From assembly GCF_030697065.1 (NCBI RefSeq), contig NZ_JAUYQU010000114.1:1-64000 (forward strand): DNA of 64,000 bases, read 5' to 3'. Below are positions 35,297 through 44,318 of the stretch, one piece after another. Made by a program: the position numbers and the translations under genes. The notes under the pieces were generated by a model, which saw only the letters and a list, made by a program, of their open reading frames with translations, did no database searches and had not been told where the DNA came from. This stretch comes from Bradyrhizobium sp. (GTDB lineage: Bacteria; Pseudomonadota; Alphaproteobacteria; Rhizobiales; Xanthobacteraceae). Each line of letters starts with the position of its first letter. Positions within the stretch are counted from its first letter, which is position 1.

Positions 35297-36031
35297 ATGT
35301 CTTTCTGGACGCGGCATCAAATCTTCGAAAAGAACTCGATCGTCCTGATCGCCGGGATTCTCGTGGTCGTCGCGATCGGCGGTCTGGTCGAGATTACCCC
35401 GCTGTTCTATCTGAAGAGCACGATCGAGAAAGTCGACGGCATCCGGCCGTACACGCCGCTGGAACTGACCGGCCGCAACGTCTACGTCCGCGAGGGCTGC
35501 TATCTCTGCCACTCGCAGATGATCCGCCCGTTGCGCGACGAGGTCGAGCGCTACGGGCACTTCTCGCTGGCGGCCGAGAGCATGTACGACCACCCGTTCC
35601 AGTGGGGTTCGAAGCGGACCGGGCCGGATCTGGCGCGCGTCGGTGCCAAATATTCCGACGAGTGGCATGTCACGCATCTGGTCAATCCGCGCTCCATCGT
35701 GCCGCAATCGGTGATGCCCGGCTACCCGTTCCTGGCCCAAACCGAAGTCGACGTCGCCGGGATGGCGGACCATCTGCGCACCAGCCGCATGGTCGGCGTG
35801 CCCTATTCGGATGACCAGATAGCCAATGCCGTTGCCGATCTGAAGGCGCAGGCCGATCCCGACAATCCCGGGGTGGATGCCTTTACCAAGCGCTATCCGA
35901 AGGCGGTGGCGCGCAACTTCGACGGTAAGGGCGGCATTCCGACCGAGATGGACGCGCTGGTCGCCTACCTGCAGATGCTCGGCACGCTGGTCGATTTCAA
36001 GCTTTACAACGAAAAAGCAAATCTCCGCTGA
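35297..36031 (+). CDS. ccoO: CcoO/FixO, monoheme cytochrome subunit of cbb3 oxidase
   Basis: A 244-residue membrane-anchored cytochrome c: N-terminal helix (14-34) and heme site CYLCH (68-72) in [20 protein letters not shown], with a methionine ligand in [11 protein letters not shown]. It transfers electrons to CcoN. ATG 11 bases after ccoN with GAGGAACG ahead. Confidence 0.95.
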   Translation: MSFWTRHQIFEKNSIVLIAGILVVVAIGGLVEITPLFYLKSTIEKVDGIRPYTPLELTGRNVYVREGCYLCHSQMIRPLRDEVERYGHFSLAAESMYDHPFQWGSKRTGPDLARVGAKYSDEWHVTHLVNPRSIVPQSVMPGYPFLAQTEVDVAGMADHLRTSRMVGVPYSDDQIANAVADLKAQADPDNPGVDAFTKRYPKAVARNFDGKGGIPTEMDALVAYLQMLGTLVDFKLYNEKANLR

Positions 36032-36042
36032 GAAGGCATACG

Positions 36043-36207
36043 ATGAAAGCTATCCTAACGGTCCAGAACATCACCTCGGAATTCGTCACGAGTTTCTGGA
36101 CGCCGATCTTCGTCGGAATATTCATCGCAATCGTTACGTACGCCCTTTGGCCCCGCAACCAGGCCACTTTCGACGAGGCGTCGAGAATGCCGTTGCGGGA
36201 GGAATGA
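36043..36207 (+). CDS. ccoQ: CcoQ/FixQ, small subunit of cbb3 oxidase
   Basis: A 54-residue one-helix protein (MKAILTVQNITSEF... ...YALWPRNQATFDEA). The length, single helix and WPRN motif followed by an acidic tail match CcoQ, which stabilises the oxidase. Located between ccoO and ccoP with 11- and 6-base gaps. Confidence 0.9.
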   Translation: MKAILTVQNITSEFVTSFWTPIFVGIFIAIVTYALWPRNQATFDEASRMPLREE

Positions 36208-36213
36208 GCAATC

Positions 36214-37086
36214 ATGGCTGAGCACAACGACATCGACCAGATCACCGGCACGTCGACCACAGGCCACCAGTGGGACGGCATCAAGGAGCTGAACACCCCG
36301 CTGCCGCGCTGGTGGGTCATTACCTTCTACATCACCATCGTCTGGGCGTTCGGATACTGGATCGTGTATCCGGCATGGCCGATGCTGTGGAGCCACACCA
36401 CCGGCATCCTGCAGTATTCGTCCCGCGCCGACGTCGCCGTCGAACTCGCCAATCTGGAAAAGATCCGCGGCGACAAGATGGTGAAGCTCGGGGCGGCGCC
36501 GCTGGCGGAGATCCAGAAAGACCCGGCGCTGCTGGCGCTGGCGCGCGCCCGAGGCAAGACGGTGTTCGGCGATAACTGCGCGCCGTGCCACGGCAGCGGC
36601 GGCGCAGGCGCCAAGGGATATCCCAACCTGAACGACGACGAATGGCTGTGGGGCGGTTCGCTCGACCAGATCCTGCAGTCGATCCAGTTCGGGATTCGCT
36701 CGGGCCATGCGAAAGGCCACGAAAGCGCCATGCTCGCCTTCGGCAAGGAGGGCGTCCTGAAGAAGGATCAGATCGTCACCGTCGCCAACTACGTCCGCTC
36801 GCTGTCGGGACTGTCCACCGCCAAGGAATACAATGCGGCGGAAGGCGGCAAGATCTTTGCGGAGAACTGCGCTGCCTGTCACGGCGACGCCGGCAAGGGC
36901 AATCAGGAACTCGGCGCCCCCGACCTCACCGACAAGATCTGGCTCTACGGTTCCGACCAGGCCACCCTGGTCGAAACCATCGGTAACGGTCGGGCCGGGG
37001 TCATGCCGGCCTGGGTGGAGCGTCTCGATCCCTCCACCATCAAGGCGCTGGCGGTCTACGTCCATTCGCTCGGCGGAGGCAAGTAG
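36214..37086 (+). CDS. ccoP: CcoP/FixP, diheme cytochrome subunit of cbb3 oxidase
   Basis: A 290-residue protein with N-terminal anchor (about 34-60) and two heme domains, CAPCH (122-126) and CAACH (219-223). It accepts electrons from soluble cytochrome c or bc1 and passes them to CcoO. Starts HNDIDQITGTSTTGHQWDGI as in other FixP proteins. Last gene of ccoNOQP. Confidence 0.96.
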   Translation: MAEHNDIDQITGTSTTGHQWDGIKELNTPLPRWWVITFYITIVWAFGYWIVYPAWPMLWSHTTGILQYSSRADVAVELANLEKIRGDKMVKLGAAPLAEIQKDPALLALARARGKTVFGDNCAPCHGSGGAGAKGYPNLNDDEWLWGGSLDQILQSIQFGIRSGHAKGHESAMLAFGKEGVLKKDQIVTVANYVRSLSGLSTAKEYNAAEGGKIFAENCAACHGDAGKGNQELGAPDLTDKIWLYGSDQATLVETIGNGRAGVMPAWVERLDPSTIKALAVYVHSLGGGK

Positions 37087-37119
37087 CGCGGTTGCGGATA
37101 GGGGAACCCCGGGTCCTGT

Positions 37120-37133
37120 TTGAGGTGGATCAA
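37120..37133. promoter_or_regulatory. FixK box upstream of ccoG
   Basis: TTGAGGTGGATCAA (TTGA-N6-TCAA), 34 bases after ccoP and 57 before the ccoG start; gives ccoGHIS its own low-oxygen promoter. Confidence 0.78.
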
Positions 37134-37189
37134 CTGCGCTTCTGAAGGTTGGGCTAGGCTCGCTTGCAAATGCGAGATCAATCCCTCCA

Positions 37190-38650
37190 ATGAACAAATC
37201 CGTACCGATCGAGCTGAAAATCGATGACGATGGGCCGCTTTACGTTGCCCAGAAGAAAATCTATCCGCAGAGCGTCAAAGGCACCTTCCGTCGCATCAAA
37301 TGGGGCCTGATGGCGTTCTGCCTCGGGGTCTACTATTTGTTGCCCTTCGTGCGCTGGAACCGCGGAATCGGTGCGCCCGACCAGGCGGTGCTGGTCGATC
37401 TGCCCAACAGCCGCTTCTATTTCTTCTTCATCGAGTTGTGGCCGCAGGAGGTCTACTATTTCACCGGGCTGCTGATCGTCGCCGCACTGACCCTGTTCCT
37501 GATGAATTCGGTGGGCGGCCGGATCTGGTGCGGCTATCTCTGCCCGCAAACCGTGTGGACCGACCTGTTCTACGCCGTCGAGCGCTGGGTCGAGGGCGAC
37601 CGCCGCGAGCGCATGCGCAAGGACGCGGCGAGCGGCACCCGAAAGCTGCGGCGCTTCGGGGAGATCGCGCTGAAGCACTTTCTCTGGCTGATGATCGCCT
37701 GGTGGACCGGCGGCGCCTGGGTGCTTTATTTCAACGACGCCCCCACCCTGGTGAAGCAGCTCGTCACCTTCCAGGCTCCGATGCTGGCCTATATCTGGAT
37801 CGGAATCCTGACCGCAACGACCTACGTGCTCGCCGGCTTCATGCGCGAGCAGGTCTGCGTGTACATGTGCCCTTGGCCGCGGATTCAGGCTGCCCTGACC
37901 GACGAATGGGCACTCAACGTCACCTACAAATACGATCGCGGCGAGACGCGCACCTCGCTGAAGAAGGCGAACGAACTGCGGGCGTCGGGCAAAGTCGCCG
38001 GCGACTGCATCGATTGCTATCAATGCGTCGCGGTCTGTCCGACCGGCATCGACATCCGCGACGGTTCGCAGCTCGACTGTATCCAGTGCGGCCTCTGCAT
38101 CGACGCCTGCGATACCGTGATGACGAAAATCGGCAGGGAAACCCGCCTGATCGGCTACGACAACGACATCAACATCCAGCGTCGCCAGACCGGCAAGCCG
38201 CCGATCTACCGCATCGTGCGACCCCGCACCGTGGTCTATTCCGCCCTGATCGCGTGCGTTGGCGCGATCATGCTGTACGCGCTGCTGACGCGCTCGCTGC
38301 TCGACATCAATGTGTTGCACGACCGCAATCCCGTCGCGGTGAAACTGAGCGACGGATCGATCCGCAACGCCTATACCGTCCGCCTGCTGAACAAGCGGGG
38401 CTTCGACCGGGTCATCGCGATCGACATCGACGGCCCGGTCAACGCGTCGGTCCATATCGTCGGCGTCGATTCCGTGACGCCCGATCGTCCCATGATCGTG
38501 CTCGGACGGGACCAGACCACCGAACTGCGGGTGCTGGTAACCGCGTCCGCCGAGCAAAACTCCGGGAAATCGATTCCGGTACGATTCCGGGTCACCGATA
38601 TCGGGCTCGGCGAGGTGACGTCGGCGACCGACAACTTCGTTTCACCATGA
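37190..38650 (+). CDS. ccoG: CcoG/FixG, membrane iron-sulfur protein for cbb3 assembly
   Basis: A 486-residue protein with about five helices, CGYLCPQTVW and CVYMCPWPR motifs, and a 2x[4Fe-4S] ferredoxin region DCIDCYQCVAVCPTGI / LDCIQCGLCIDACD (about 270-310). CcoG reduces copper during CuB-site assembly. Its TGA overlaps an ATG of ccoH. Confidence 0.95.
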   Translation: MNKSVPIELKIDDDGPLYVAQKKIYPQSVKGTFRRIKWGLMAFCLGVYYLLPFVRWNRGIGAPDQAVLVDLPNSRFYFFFIELWPQEVYYFTGLLIVAALTLFLMNSVGGRIWCGYLCPQTVWTDLFYAVERWVEGDRRERMRKDAASGTRKLRRFGEIALKHFLWLMIAWWTGGAWVLYFNDAPTLVKQLVTFQAPMLAYIWIGILTATTYVLAGFMREQVCVYMCPWPRIQAALTDEWALNVTYKYDRGETRTSLKKANELRASGKVAGDCIDCYQCVAVCPTGIDIRDGSQLDCIQCGLCIDACDTVMTKIGRETRLIGYDNDINIQRRQTGKPPIYRIVRPRTVVYSALIACVGAIMLYALLTRSLLDINVLHDRNPVAVKLSDGSIRNAYTVRLLNKRGFDRVIAIDIDGPVNASVHIVGVDSVTPDRPMIVLGRDQTTELRVLVTASAEQNSGKSIPVRFRVTDIGLGEVTSATDNFVSP

Positions 38651-38667
38651 GCGCACAGGAGTCCCGC

Positions 38668-39168
38668 ATGAATCGCCCGCCCGTTTCCCCAAAACCGCTG
38701 ACCGGAGGCAAGGTGCTCGCGATGCTGCTCGCCTTCTTCGGCGTCGTGATCGGGGTCAACATGATCATGATGAGGCTCGCGATCCAGACCATGCCGGGGA
38801 CTGAGGTCGACAGCGCCTATGCGGCGAGCCTCGCCTACGAGAAGGAAATTGCGATCGCCCACGACCAGAACGCGCGAAACTGGAAGGTCGACGCCCATAT
38901 CGAGCGCGGCGCCGATGGCGGCGCGACATTGCGGGTGGAAGCGCGGGACAATGACGGCAAGCCGATGTCGGGTCTCAAGTTTCAGGGCCGGTTCGAACGT
39001 CCGACCGACCGGCGCGCCGATCTGCCTGTGGAACTGGCGGAGATGGGAATCGGCATCTATCGCGGCAACGCGCCGCTGATCGCCGCCGGACAATGGGATC
39101 TGGTCATCGAGGGCGCCTCGGCAGGGCGGCGGATGTTCCTGTCGAAGAACCGTGTCGTGCTGAATTAA
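38668..39168 (+). CDS. ccoH: CcoH/FixH, cbb3 assembly factor
   Basis: A 166-residue FixH-family protein with one N-terminal helix (about 14-36, LAMLLAFFGVVIGVNMIMM) and a periplasmic domain. It associates with CcoN and is needed for cbb3 maturation. The ATG at 38668 has CAGGAG at the right distance; ATG 38647, overlapping the ccoG stop, would add seven residues. Confidence 0.9.
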   Translation: MNRPPVSPKPLTGGKVLAMLLAFFGVVIGVNMIMMRLAIQTMPGTEVDSAYAASLAYEKEIAIAHDQNARNWKVDAHIERGADGGATLRVEARDNDGKPMSGLKFQGRFERPTDRRADLPVELAEMGIGIYRGNAPLIAAGQWDLVIEGASAGRRMFLSKNRVVLN

Positions 39169-39181
39169 GGAAGACCACATC

Positions 39182-41371
39182 ATGCTGGCGACGCGGGATT
39201 TCTCACACTACGTCAAGGATGCGGGCGCGGGCCTCTCGCACATCGATTTGGCGGTGGAGGGCGTCAGTTGCGCCGGCTGTATGTCGAAAATCGAGCGCGG
39301 CCTTTCGGCGATCCCCGACGTGACGCTGGCACGCGTCAATCTGACCGATCGGCGGCTGGCGCTGGAATGGAAGCAGGGAACGCTCGATCCCGCCCGCTTC
39401 ATCGATCGGCTCGCCGAACTGGGATACAAGGCCTATCCGTTCGAAACCGCCGGCGCGGAAGCCGCGGAAGCCGAGCAATCGCGCTATCTGCTCCGGTGCC
39501 TCGGCGTGGCGGCCTTCGCGACCATGAACGTGATGATGCTGTCGGTTCCGGTCTGGTCCGGCAATGTCAGCGACATGATTCCGGAGCAGCGGGATTTCTT
39601 CCACTGGCTGTCGGCGCTGATCGCGCTGCCCGCGGCGGCCTATGCCGGCCAGCCGTTCTTCCGCTCGGCCTGGAATGCGCTGCGCACGCGCAACGTCAAT
39701 ATGGACGTGCCGATCTCGATCGGCGTCATCCTTGCCCTCGGCATGTCGGTGGTCGAAACCATCCAGCACGCCGAGCATGCCTATTTCGACGCCGCCATCA
39801 TGCTTCTCACCTTCCTGCTGGTCGGACGTTACCTCGACCAGAACATGCGGCGGCGAACTCGCGCGGTGGCCGGAAACCTCGCCGCCCTCAAGGCAGAGAC
39901 CGCGACCAAATTCATCGGGACCGACGAAATCTCCGAGGTGCCGGTGGCGGCGATCCGGCCCGGCGATATCGTTCTGCTGCGGCCCGGCGAGCGCTGTGCC
40001 GTCGACGGCATGGTGATCGACGGCAACTCCGAAATCGATCAAAGCCTGATCACCGGCGAGACCCTTCCCGCCACGGCGGAGCAAGGCAGCCCGGTGTATG
40101 CCGGATCGCTCAACATTTCGGGCACGCTGCGCGTCCGGGTTTCGGCGGCATCGGAAGGCACCCTGCTTGCGGAGATCACCCGGCTGCTCGGCAACGCCCT
40201 GCAGGCGCGCTCACGCTACATCAGGCTGGCGGACCGGGCGTCGCGGCTGTACGCGCCGGTGGTCCACGCCACCGCGCTGCTGACCATGCTGGGCTGGGTA
40301 CTCGCCGGCGCGAGCTGGCACGACGCCATCATAACGGCGATCGCGGTCTTGATCATCACCTGTCCCTGCGCGCTCGGGCTGGCAATACCGACGGTGCAAA
40401 CCGTGGCGTCCGGCGCGATGTTCAAGGCCGGCGTATTGCTCAATTCCGGCGATTCCATCGAGCGGCTGGCTGAGGTCGACCGGGTCATCTTCGACAAGAC
40501 GGGAACGCTGACATTGCCCGAGCTCGATGTCGTGAATTCGGCCCTTGTGCCCAGCGACGTGTTCGATCTCGCTGGTCGGCTGGCGCTGGCCAGCCATCAT
40601 CCGGTCGCCGCCGCTTTGGCTCGCGCCTCGAAGGCGAAATTGCCGCTGGAGGGCGTGGTTGAAGAACCGGGACAGGGTGTGCGCGGCGTCTTCAACGGCG
40701 AAGAAGTCAGGCTGGGACGGCCTTCGTTCTGCCACGCGGATCACATGGCGAACGAGATTCTGGGCCTCGATCCGGAGGTCTCCGTTGTTGCCTTCAGTCA
40801 TGGCGATACGCGGCATGTGTTCGCGGTTCGTCAGCAACTGCGCCCGGATGCACGCGAAACAATTTCTGCGCTGCAGGCGCGCGGCATCACGCTGGAGATC
40901 CTCTCGGGCGATCGGGAACCGGCGGTGCAGGCGGCAGCGCAATCGCTCGGCATCTGCGAATGGCGCGCCGGCGTCACCCCGGCCGACAAGATCGCGCGGA
41001 TCGAGGATCTGAAGCAGCAGGGCTTCAAGGTCTTGATGGTCGGCGATGGCCTCAACGACGCCCCGTCGCTCGCCGCGGCGCATGTTTCCATGTCGCCGAT
41101 CAGCGCCGCTCATTTGAGCCAGGCCACCGCGGATCTGGTGTTTCTGGGCAAGCCGCTTGCACCGGTGGTCGCGGCCATCGACTTCTCGCGCAAGGCGTTG
41201 CGGTTGATGCGGCAAAACCTGTGGCTGGCCGTGGCCTACAATTTTCTGGCCGTGCCGATCGCGATTGCCGGGTTTGTGACGCCTCTGATCGCCGCGGCCG
41301 CCATGTCGGGTTCCTCGGTGCTGGTCATGCTGAACGCGCTTCGTGCACGCCGCGCGAATGGGAGCGCGTGA
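39182..41371 (+). CDS. ccoI: CcoI/FixI, copper P-type ATPase for cbb3 assembly
   Basis: A 729-residue P1B ATPase: an N-terminal heavy-metal domain with GVSCAGCMSKIE (C30/C33), eight helices with the CPC metal channel in TCPCALGLAIPT, the phosphorylation site DKTGTLTLPE and the hinge MVGDGLNDAPSLAAA. It exports copper for cbb3 assembly (CopA2-type), not for bulk resistance. Last base shared with the ccoS ATG. Confidence 0.95.
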   Translation: MLATRDFSHYVKDAGAGLSHIDLAVEGVSCAGCMSKIERGLSAIPDVTLARVNLTDRRLALEWKQGTLDPARFIDRLAELGYKAYPFETAGAEAAEAEQSRYLLRCLGVAAFATMNVMMLSVPVWSGNVSDMIPEQRDFFHWLSALIALPAAAYAGQPFFRSAWNALRTRNVNMDVPISIGVILALGMSVVETIQHAEHAYFDAAIMLLTFLLVGRYLDQNMRRRTRAVAGNLAALKAETATKFIGTDEISEVPVAAIRPGDIVLLRPGERCAVDGMVIDGNSEIDQSLITGETLPATAEQGSPVYAGSLNISGTLRVRVSAASEGTLLAEITRLLGNALQARSRYIRLADRASRLYAPVVHATALLTMLGWVLAGASWHDAIITAIAVLIITCPCALGLAIPTVQTVASGAMFKAGVLLNSGDSIERLAEVDRVIFDKTGTLTLPELDVVNSALVPSDVFDLAGRLALASHHPVAAALARASKAKLPLEGVVEEPGQGVRGVFNGEEVRLGRPSFCHADHMANEILGLDPEVSVVAFSHGDTRHVFAVRQQLRPDARETISALQARGITLEILSGDREPAVQAAAQSLGICEWRAGVTPADKIARIEDLKQQGFKVLMVGDGLNDAPSLAAAHVSMSPISAAHLSQATADLVFLGKPLAPVVAAIDFSRKALRLMRQNLWLAVAYNFLAVPIAIAGFVTPLIAAAAMSGSSVLVMLNALRARRANGSA

Positions 41372-41547
41372 TGGAAGTGCTCGTGATACTGGTGCCTTTG
41401 GCGCTTGGACTAGGGCTCGCCGGCCTCCTGGGATTTCTCTGGTCGCTCAAGAGCGGACAGTATGACGATCTCGATGGAGCGGCCTGGCGTGCCATCGCGG
41501 ACGACGAGCCGGTAGCGGAGCCCCCACCGAACCGTCCGGTTGCATAG
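41371..41547 (+). CDS. ccoS: CcoS/FixS, cbb3 maturation protein
   Basis: A 58-residue one-helix protein with the FixS pattern: MEVLVILVPLALGLGLAG, FLWSLKSGQYDDLDGAAWR and an acidic/proline tail. CcoS is needed for heme and copper insertion in cbb3. Translationally coupled with ccoI. Confidence 0.93.
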   Translation: MEVLVILVPLALGLGLAGLLGFLWSLKSGQYDDLDGAAWRAIADDEPVAEPPPNRPVA

Positions 41548-41637
41548 CTTTCGCCGCTACCTTCGGCAGTAGGGATGCATCGAACGGCTGATTGCTCTCG
41601 GCGGATGGGTGCACCCTGCCGGCTCGGAGAAGGTTTT

Positions 41638-41976
41638 TCAGGGTATGAATCGCGGACGGCCGCAGCCCCAGGCGCCGCTGCAGGAGCCGATCACCCGGAA
41701 ATCGTCGCAGCAAACATGAACCGACCCGATGCAACTCGTAATGCCGCTCGGGCATGCGGCGCGCAGGGCGGCGGCAGCTGGCCGGTCATTGAGGTTGCCA
41801 TTGCCGGGCTCTTCGATGGCAATCGCCATGGCACCCTGGCGGACGGCAACCCGATCATTCTCGAGCGCGACGTCCTGTGCCGCAAACTCCATGGCTCCAT
41901 TGTTGCCGAAGGCCACCAGGCGCACGGTGTTGCCGCGGCGATCGGCAGTACCCGCAAAATCAACGAAATCGCTCAT
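41638..41976 (-). CDS. Hypothetical protein downstream of the caspase gene
   Basis: A 112-residue frame beginning MSDFVDFAGTADRRGNTVRL with a good ribosome site (GCGAGGACG). The first 70 residues read like a normal protein (VAFGNNGAMEFAAQDVALEN); the last 40 are rich in Cys and Gly and may be a frameshifted end. No domain recognised. It lies in the same direction as the caspase gene, 116 bases beyond its stop and beyond a strong hairpin, so may be a separate or read-through unit. Confidence 0.35.
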   Translation of the reverse strand: MSDFVDFAGTADRRGNTVRLVAFGNNGAMEFAAQDVALENDRVAVRQGAMAIAIEEPGNGNLNDRPAAAALRAACPSGITSCIGSVHVCCDDFRVIGSCSGAWGCGRPRFIP

Positions 41977-42048
41977 CGTCGTCCTCGCAATCTTCCGCGG
42001 TCGGTCCGTGTGAGCCGACACGCGCTTCCGTGAGAGGGAGCGTGAGTT

Positions 42049-42079
42049 CCCGCGCCTTCCGAATGGCGGAAGACGCGGG
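42049..42079 (-). terminator. Strong hairpin after the caspase gene
   Basis: A 31-base hairpin with CCCGCG and CTTCCG stem segments pairing to CGGAAG and CGCGGG around a short loop, one unpaired base on each side. It begins 14 bases after the caspase stop on the minus strand. No U-run. Confidence 0.6.
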
Positions 42080-42092
42080 TTACACAGAGCCG

Positions 42093-44099
42093 CTAGTTCG
42101 TTCGCTGCAGCTGCGGCAACGCTGAAGAAACGACGTTGGCGATCAGGTCGTGCGGCATGGCCATCCCGCTGGGAGCCAGGCTCGGAGCCAATGCCGGGGA
42201 GATCGTGCTCGGCTCGGTGCCGCCCTTGGTCAGTTCACCGACGATTGTCGGGATGGCAGATGCAACGACGCGTGCGATGGCTCCCCAGAATTTATCATCG
42301 CCGGACCCGTCTCCCGACGTAGGTGCAAACCCCTTGTCGGACTGGAAGTCGCCTTTGCGCAACGCGCCGATCACCGCGGGGAGGGCGGCCTGGACGATGC
42401 TGGCAAAGGCTCCCCAGAACTTCTCCTCGCCGCCGAAGTCCTTCTGGGGCTCGGCGCCGCTCTTGCTGAGGGCCTGGATGACGACCGGCGCCACCGTGCC
42501 GATCACGCTCATCAGCGCGCCCAGGAATTTTTCCTGTCCGGCCTGCTGGAAATCCTTCTGCGGATCAAGCCCGCTCTTGCTCAGGGCCTGGATGACGAGC
42601 GGTCCGAGTGTGCCGATGACGCTGGCGATGGCGCCGAAGAACTTCTGGTCTCCGGCCGGAACGTCCTCGAAACCCTTGGCGGGAGCGCCCTGCTTGCTGA
42701 GTGCGTTGATGACGACCGGCAGTGTCGCCGAGATCGCGCTCGCGATGGCGCCCCAGAACTTCTCTTCGCCGCCGAAATCCTTCTGCGGCTGGATTCCCTG
42801 CGCCGCGATGGTGCGCAGCAGAGGCGGCAGGCAGCCGGTGGCGACGCGCAGGATGGAGCCGAGGAACTTCTCCTGGCTACCCGAGAAATCCTTCTGCGGC
42901 TCGTAGCCGCTCTTGCGCAAGGCCTGCACCACCGCCGGCACGGCGGTCGTGACGACGTTCAGCAACGTACGCCAGAACTTCTCCTCGCCGCCTGGCACGG
43001 CCGTGAAGTCCTTTTGCGGCTGGTAATCGCCCTTTCGCAGCGCATCCATGATGGCCGGCACCGCCACCGAAGCGAGGCTTGCGAGCACGCCCCAGAATTT
43101 CTCGTCGCCGCCCGAACCGGGTTGATTGAAAGACTTGTCGTGCATCATGGCAAAATCCTTTCTTTGGCTGCTGAGTACATCCTGGATGATCCTCGTCATC
43201 CAGTCGGAGGAAACGGGTGGTGCGGCCTGGCCCTGAAACAGCAGGAACGACGTGGCCGCGAGGCCATTGGGGCTGGTCGGCTCGACGAGAACCGGTGTTT
43301 GCCGGAAGCCGAGGTCCCGCAGCATCCTGGTCGAGCCTTCCACGAGCTGCCGGTTCGAGACGTTGGGGCCGAAGGCGGCGAGCTGTTCGAGGAGCGCATA
43401 GGTGAAGGCAGACTTGCCGCCCGTTTTCGGTGTCGAAGCAGACGCGGTCTCGTCGGCGAGGCAGGCGGAGAGCAGCATTCCGTTCATCTGCAACTGGCCC
43501 GCCTCGTCGAATTCCTTCCCTTCCGTGATGCCGAACCGCTTGCCGATCGTCGATGCCGAACCGAGCCGGGCGCCGAAAGGGCGATAACGGAGCTGGGGAA
43601 CCCTGCTGGGGTCGAGGAACACCTTGTCGTTGTCGGCGATCGGCGGGACCTTGAGTACCTTGGTCTGGGCGACGTCGACATGGCCTTCGGTCATCATGAC
43701 CTTGTACATGCCGCCCGAATGGCAGCTGTCCGAGATCAAGGTGAAGACTCCGGGCGGGACCCCCTGTGATTTCCGGCTGATCACATTGTCGAAAAGGAAC
43801 TGGTCGTACAGACACAGCACCTCTTCCAGGTTTTGTCCCTCGGCGACCTGGAAGCCATGGCCGGAGAAGAAGAATACGAGCCGGTCATCGGCGCTCGCTC
43901 CGCCGAACAGCCAGCTCAGTCCGGCTTCGACATTCTGCAGCGTCGCCTTTTCATCGTAATCGTATCGAACGTCGGTAAACTTGTAGACGTCGTCGATCCT
44001 CTGACGGAAGGCGTTGGCGTCGTTGATGCAACTCGGGAGATTGTTGGCGGGGTTGGGATAGTGATCGATGGCGGCGATGTATGCTTTGTATTTCGGCAT
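42093..44099 (-). CDS. Caspase-like (C14) protease with eight tandem KFW repeats
   Basis: A 668-residue protein without export signal. Residues 1-290 are a peptidase C14 domain with catalytic dyad H81 (FFFSGHGFQV) and C126 (LISDSCHSGGM). An acidic S1-like pocket is plausible from nearby Asp residues, as in orthocaspases. From about 331 to 630 are eight tandem units starting (E/D)xKF(W/L), with phenylalanines at 335, 375, 412, 448, 487, 525, 561 and 604. Each has an amphipathic helix ending ALxKxG and a PQKDF-type linker. A partial ninth unit ends the protein (IANVVSSALPQLQ). The ATG at 44099 has GAGGAACC ahead. Units look suited to membrane association or oligomerisation, but that is inference. 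Confidence 0.85.
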   Translation of the reverse strand: MPKYKAYIAAIDHYPNPANNLPSCINDANAFRQRIDDVYKFTDVRYDYDEKATLQNVEAGLSWLFGGASADDRLVFFFSGHGFQVAEGQNLEEVLCLYDQFLFDNVISRKSQGVPPGVFTLISDSCHSGGMYKVMMTEGHVDVAQTKVLKVPPIADNDKVFLDPSRVPQLRYRPFGARLGSASTIGKRFGITEGKEFDEAGQLQMNGMLLSACLADETASASTPKTGGKSAFTYALLEQLAAFGPNVSNRQLVEGSTRMLRDLGFRQTPVLVEPTSPNGLAATSFLLFQGQAAPPVSSDWMTRIIQDVLSSQRKDFAMMHDKSFNQPGSGGDEKFWGVLASLASVAVPAIMDALRKGDYQPQKDFTAVPGGEEKFWRTLLNVVTTAVPAVVQALRKSGYEPQKDFSGSQEKFLGSILRVATGCLPPLLRTIAAQGIQPQKDFGGEEKFWGAIASAISATLPVVINALSKQGAPAKGFEDVPAGDQKFFGAIASVIGTLGPLVIQALSKSGLDPQKDFQQAGQEKFLGALMSVIGTVAPVVIQALSKSGAEPQKDFGGEEKFWGAFASIVQAALPAVIGALRKGDFQSDKGFAPTSGDGSGDDKFWGAIARVVASAIPTIVGELTKGGTEPSTISPALAPSLAPSGMAMPHDLIANVVSSALPQLQRTN
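42210..43109 (-). repeat. Eight tandem ~115-base coding repeats in the caspase gene
   Basis: In-gene repeat array, period 108-129 bases, encoding the KFW...PQKDF units. On the plus strand a 14-base element like AAATCCTTCTGCGG recurs with small changes at most unit junctions. It is a protein-repeat expansion, not CRISPR, since every unit is translated in one frame. Confidence 0.85.
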
Positions 44100-44318
44100 G
44101 GCGGTTCCTCGCAATGAATGGTTCAAATCCGGGCGCTGCGGTCGTCCCAAAGGGCCGGCGGCTCGTCACGTCCGCAGTCCATGACACCGGACGACCATCG
44201 GGCGCGACTGTCTCGTGCCGATCACAAACCGGTCACTCAAGTCTCACAACATGGGACGGGTGAAGATTTTTTTGCGGATCGATGCCCGCACGATTCCGAC
44301 AATCCAGTTCAGCCGCTT

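Noticed and set aside
37300-39168. 622-codon open frame over ccoG and ccoH
   Set aside because: The ccoG part is a shifted frame; only the last 166 codons are the real ccoH.
42210-43109. Regular repeats resembling a CRISPR array
   Set aside because: Units of 108-129 bases are translated in one frame and differ by codon changes; no spacers and no cas genes.
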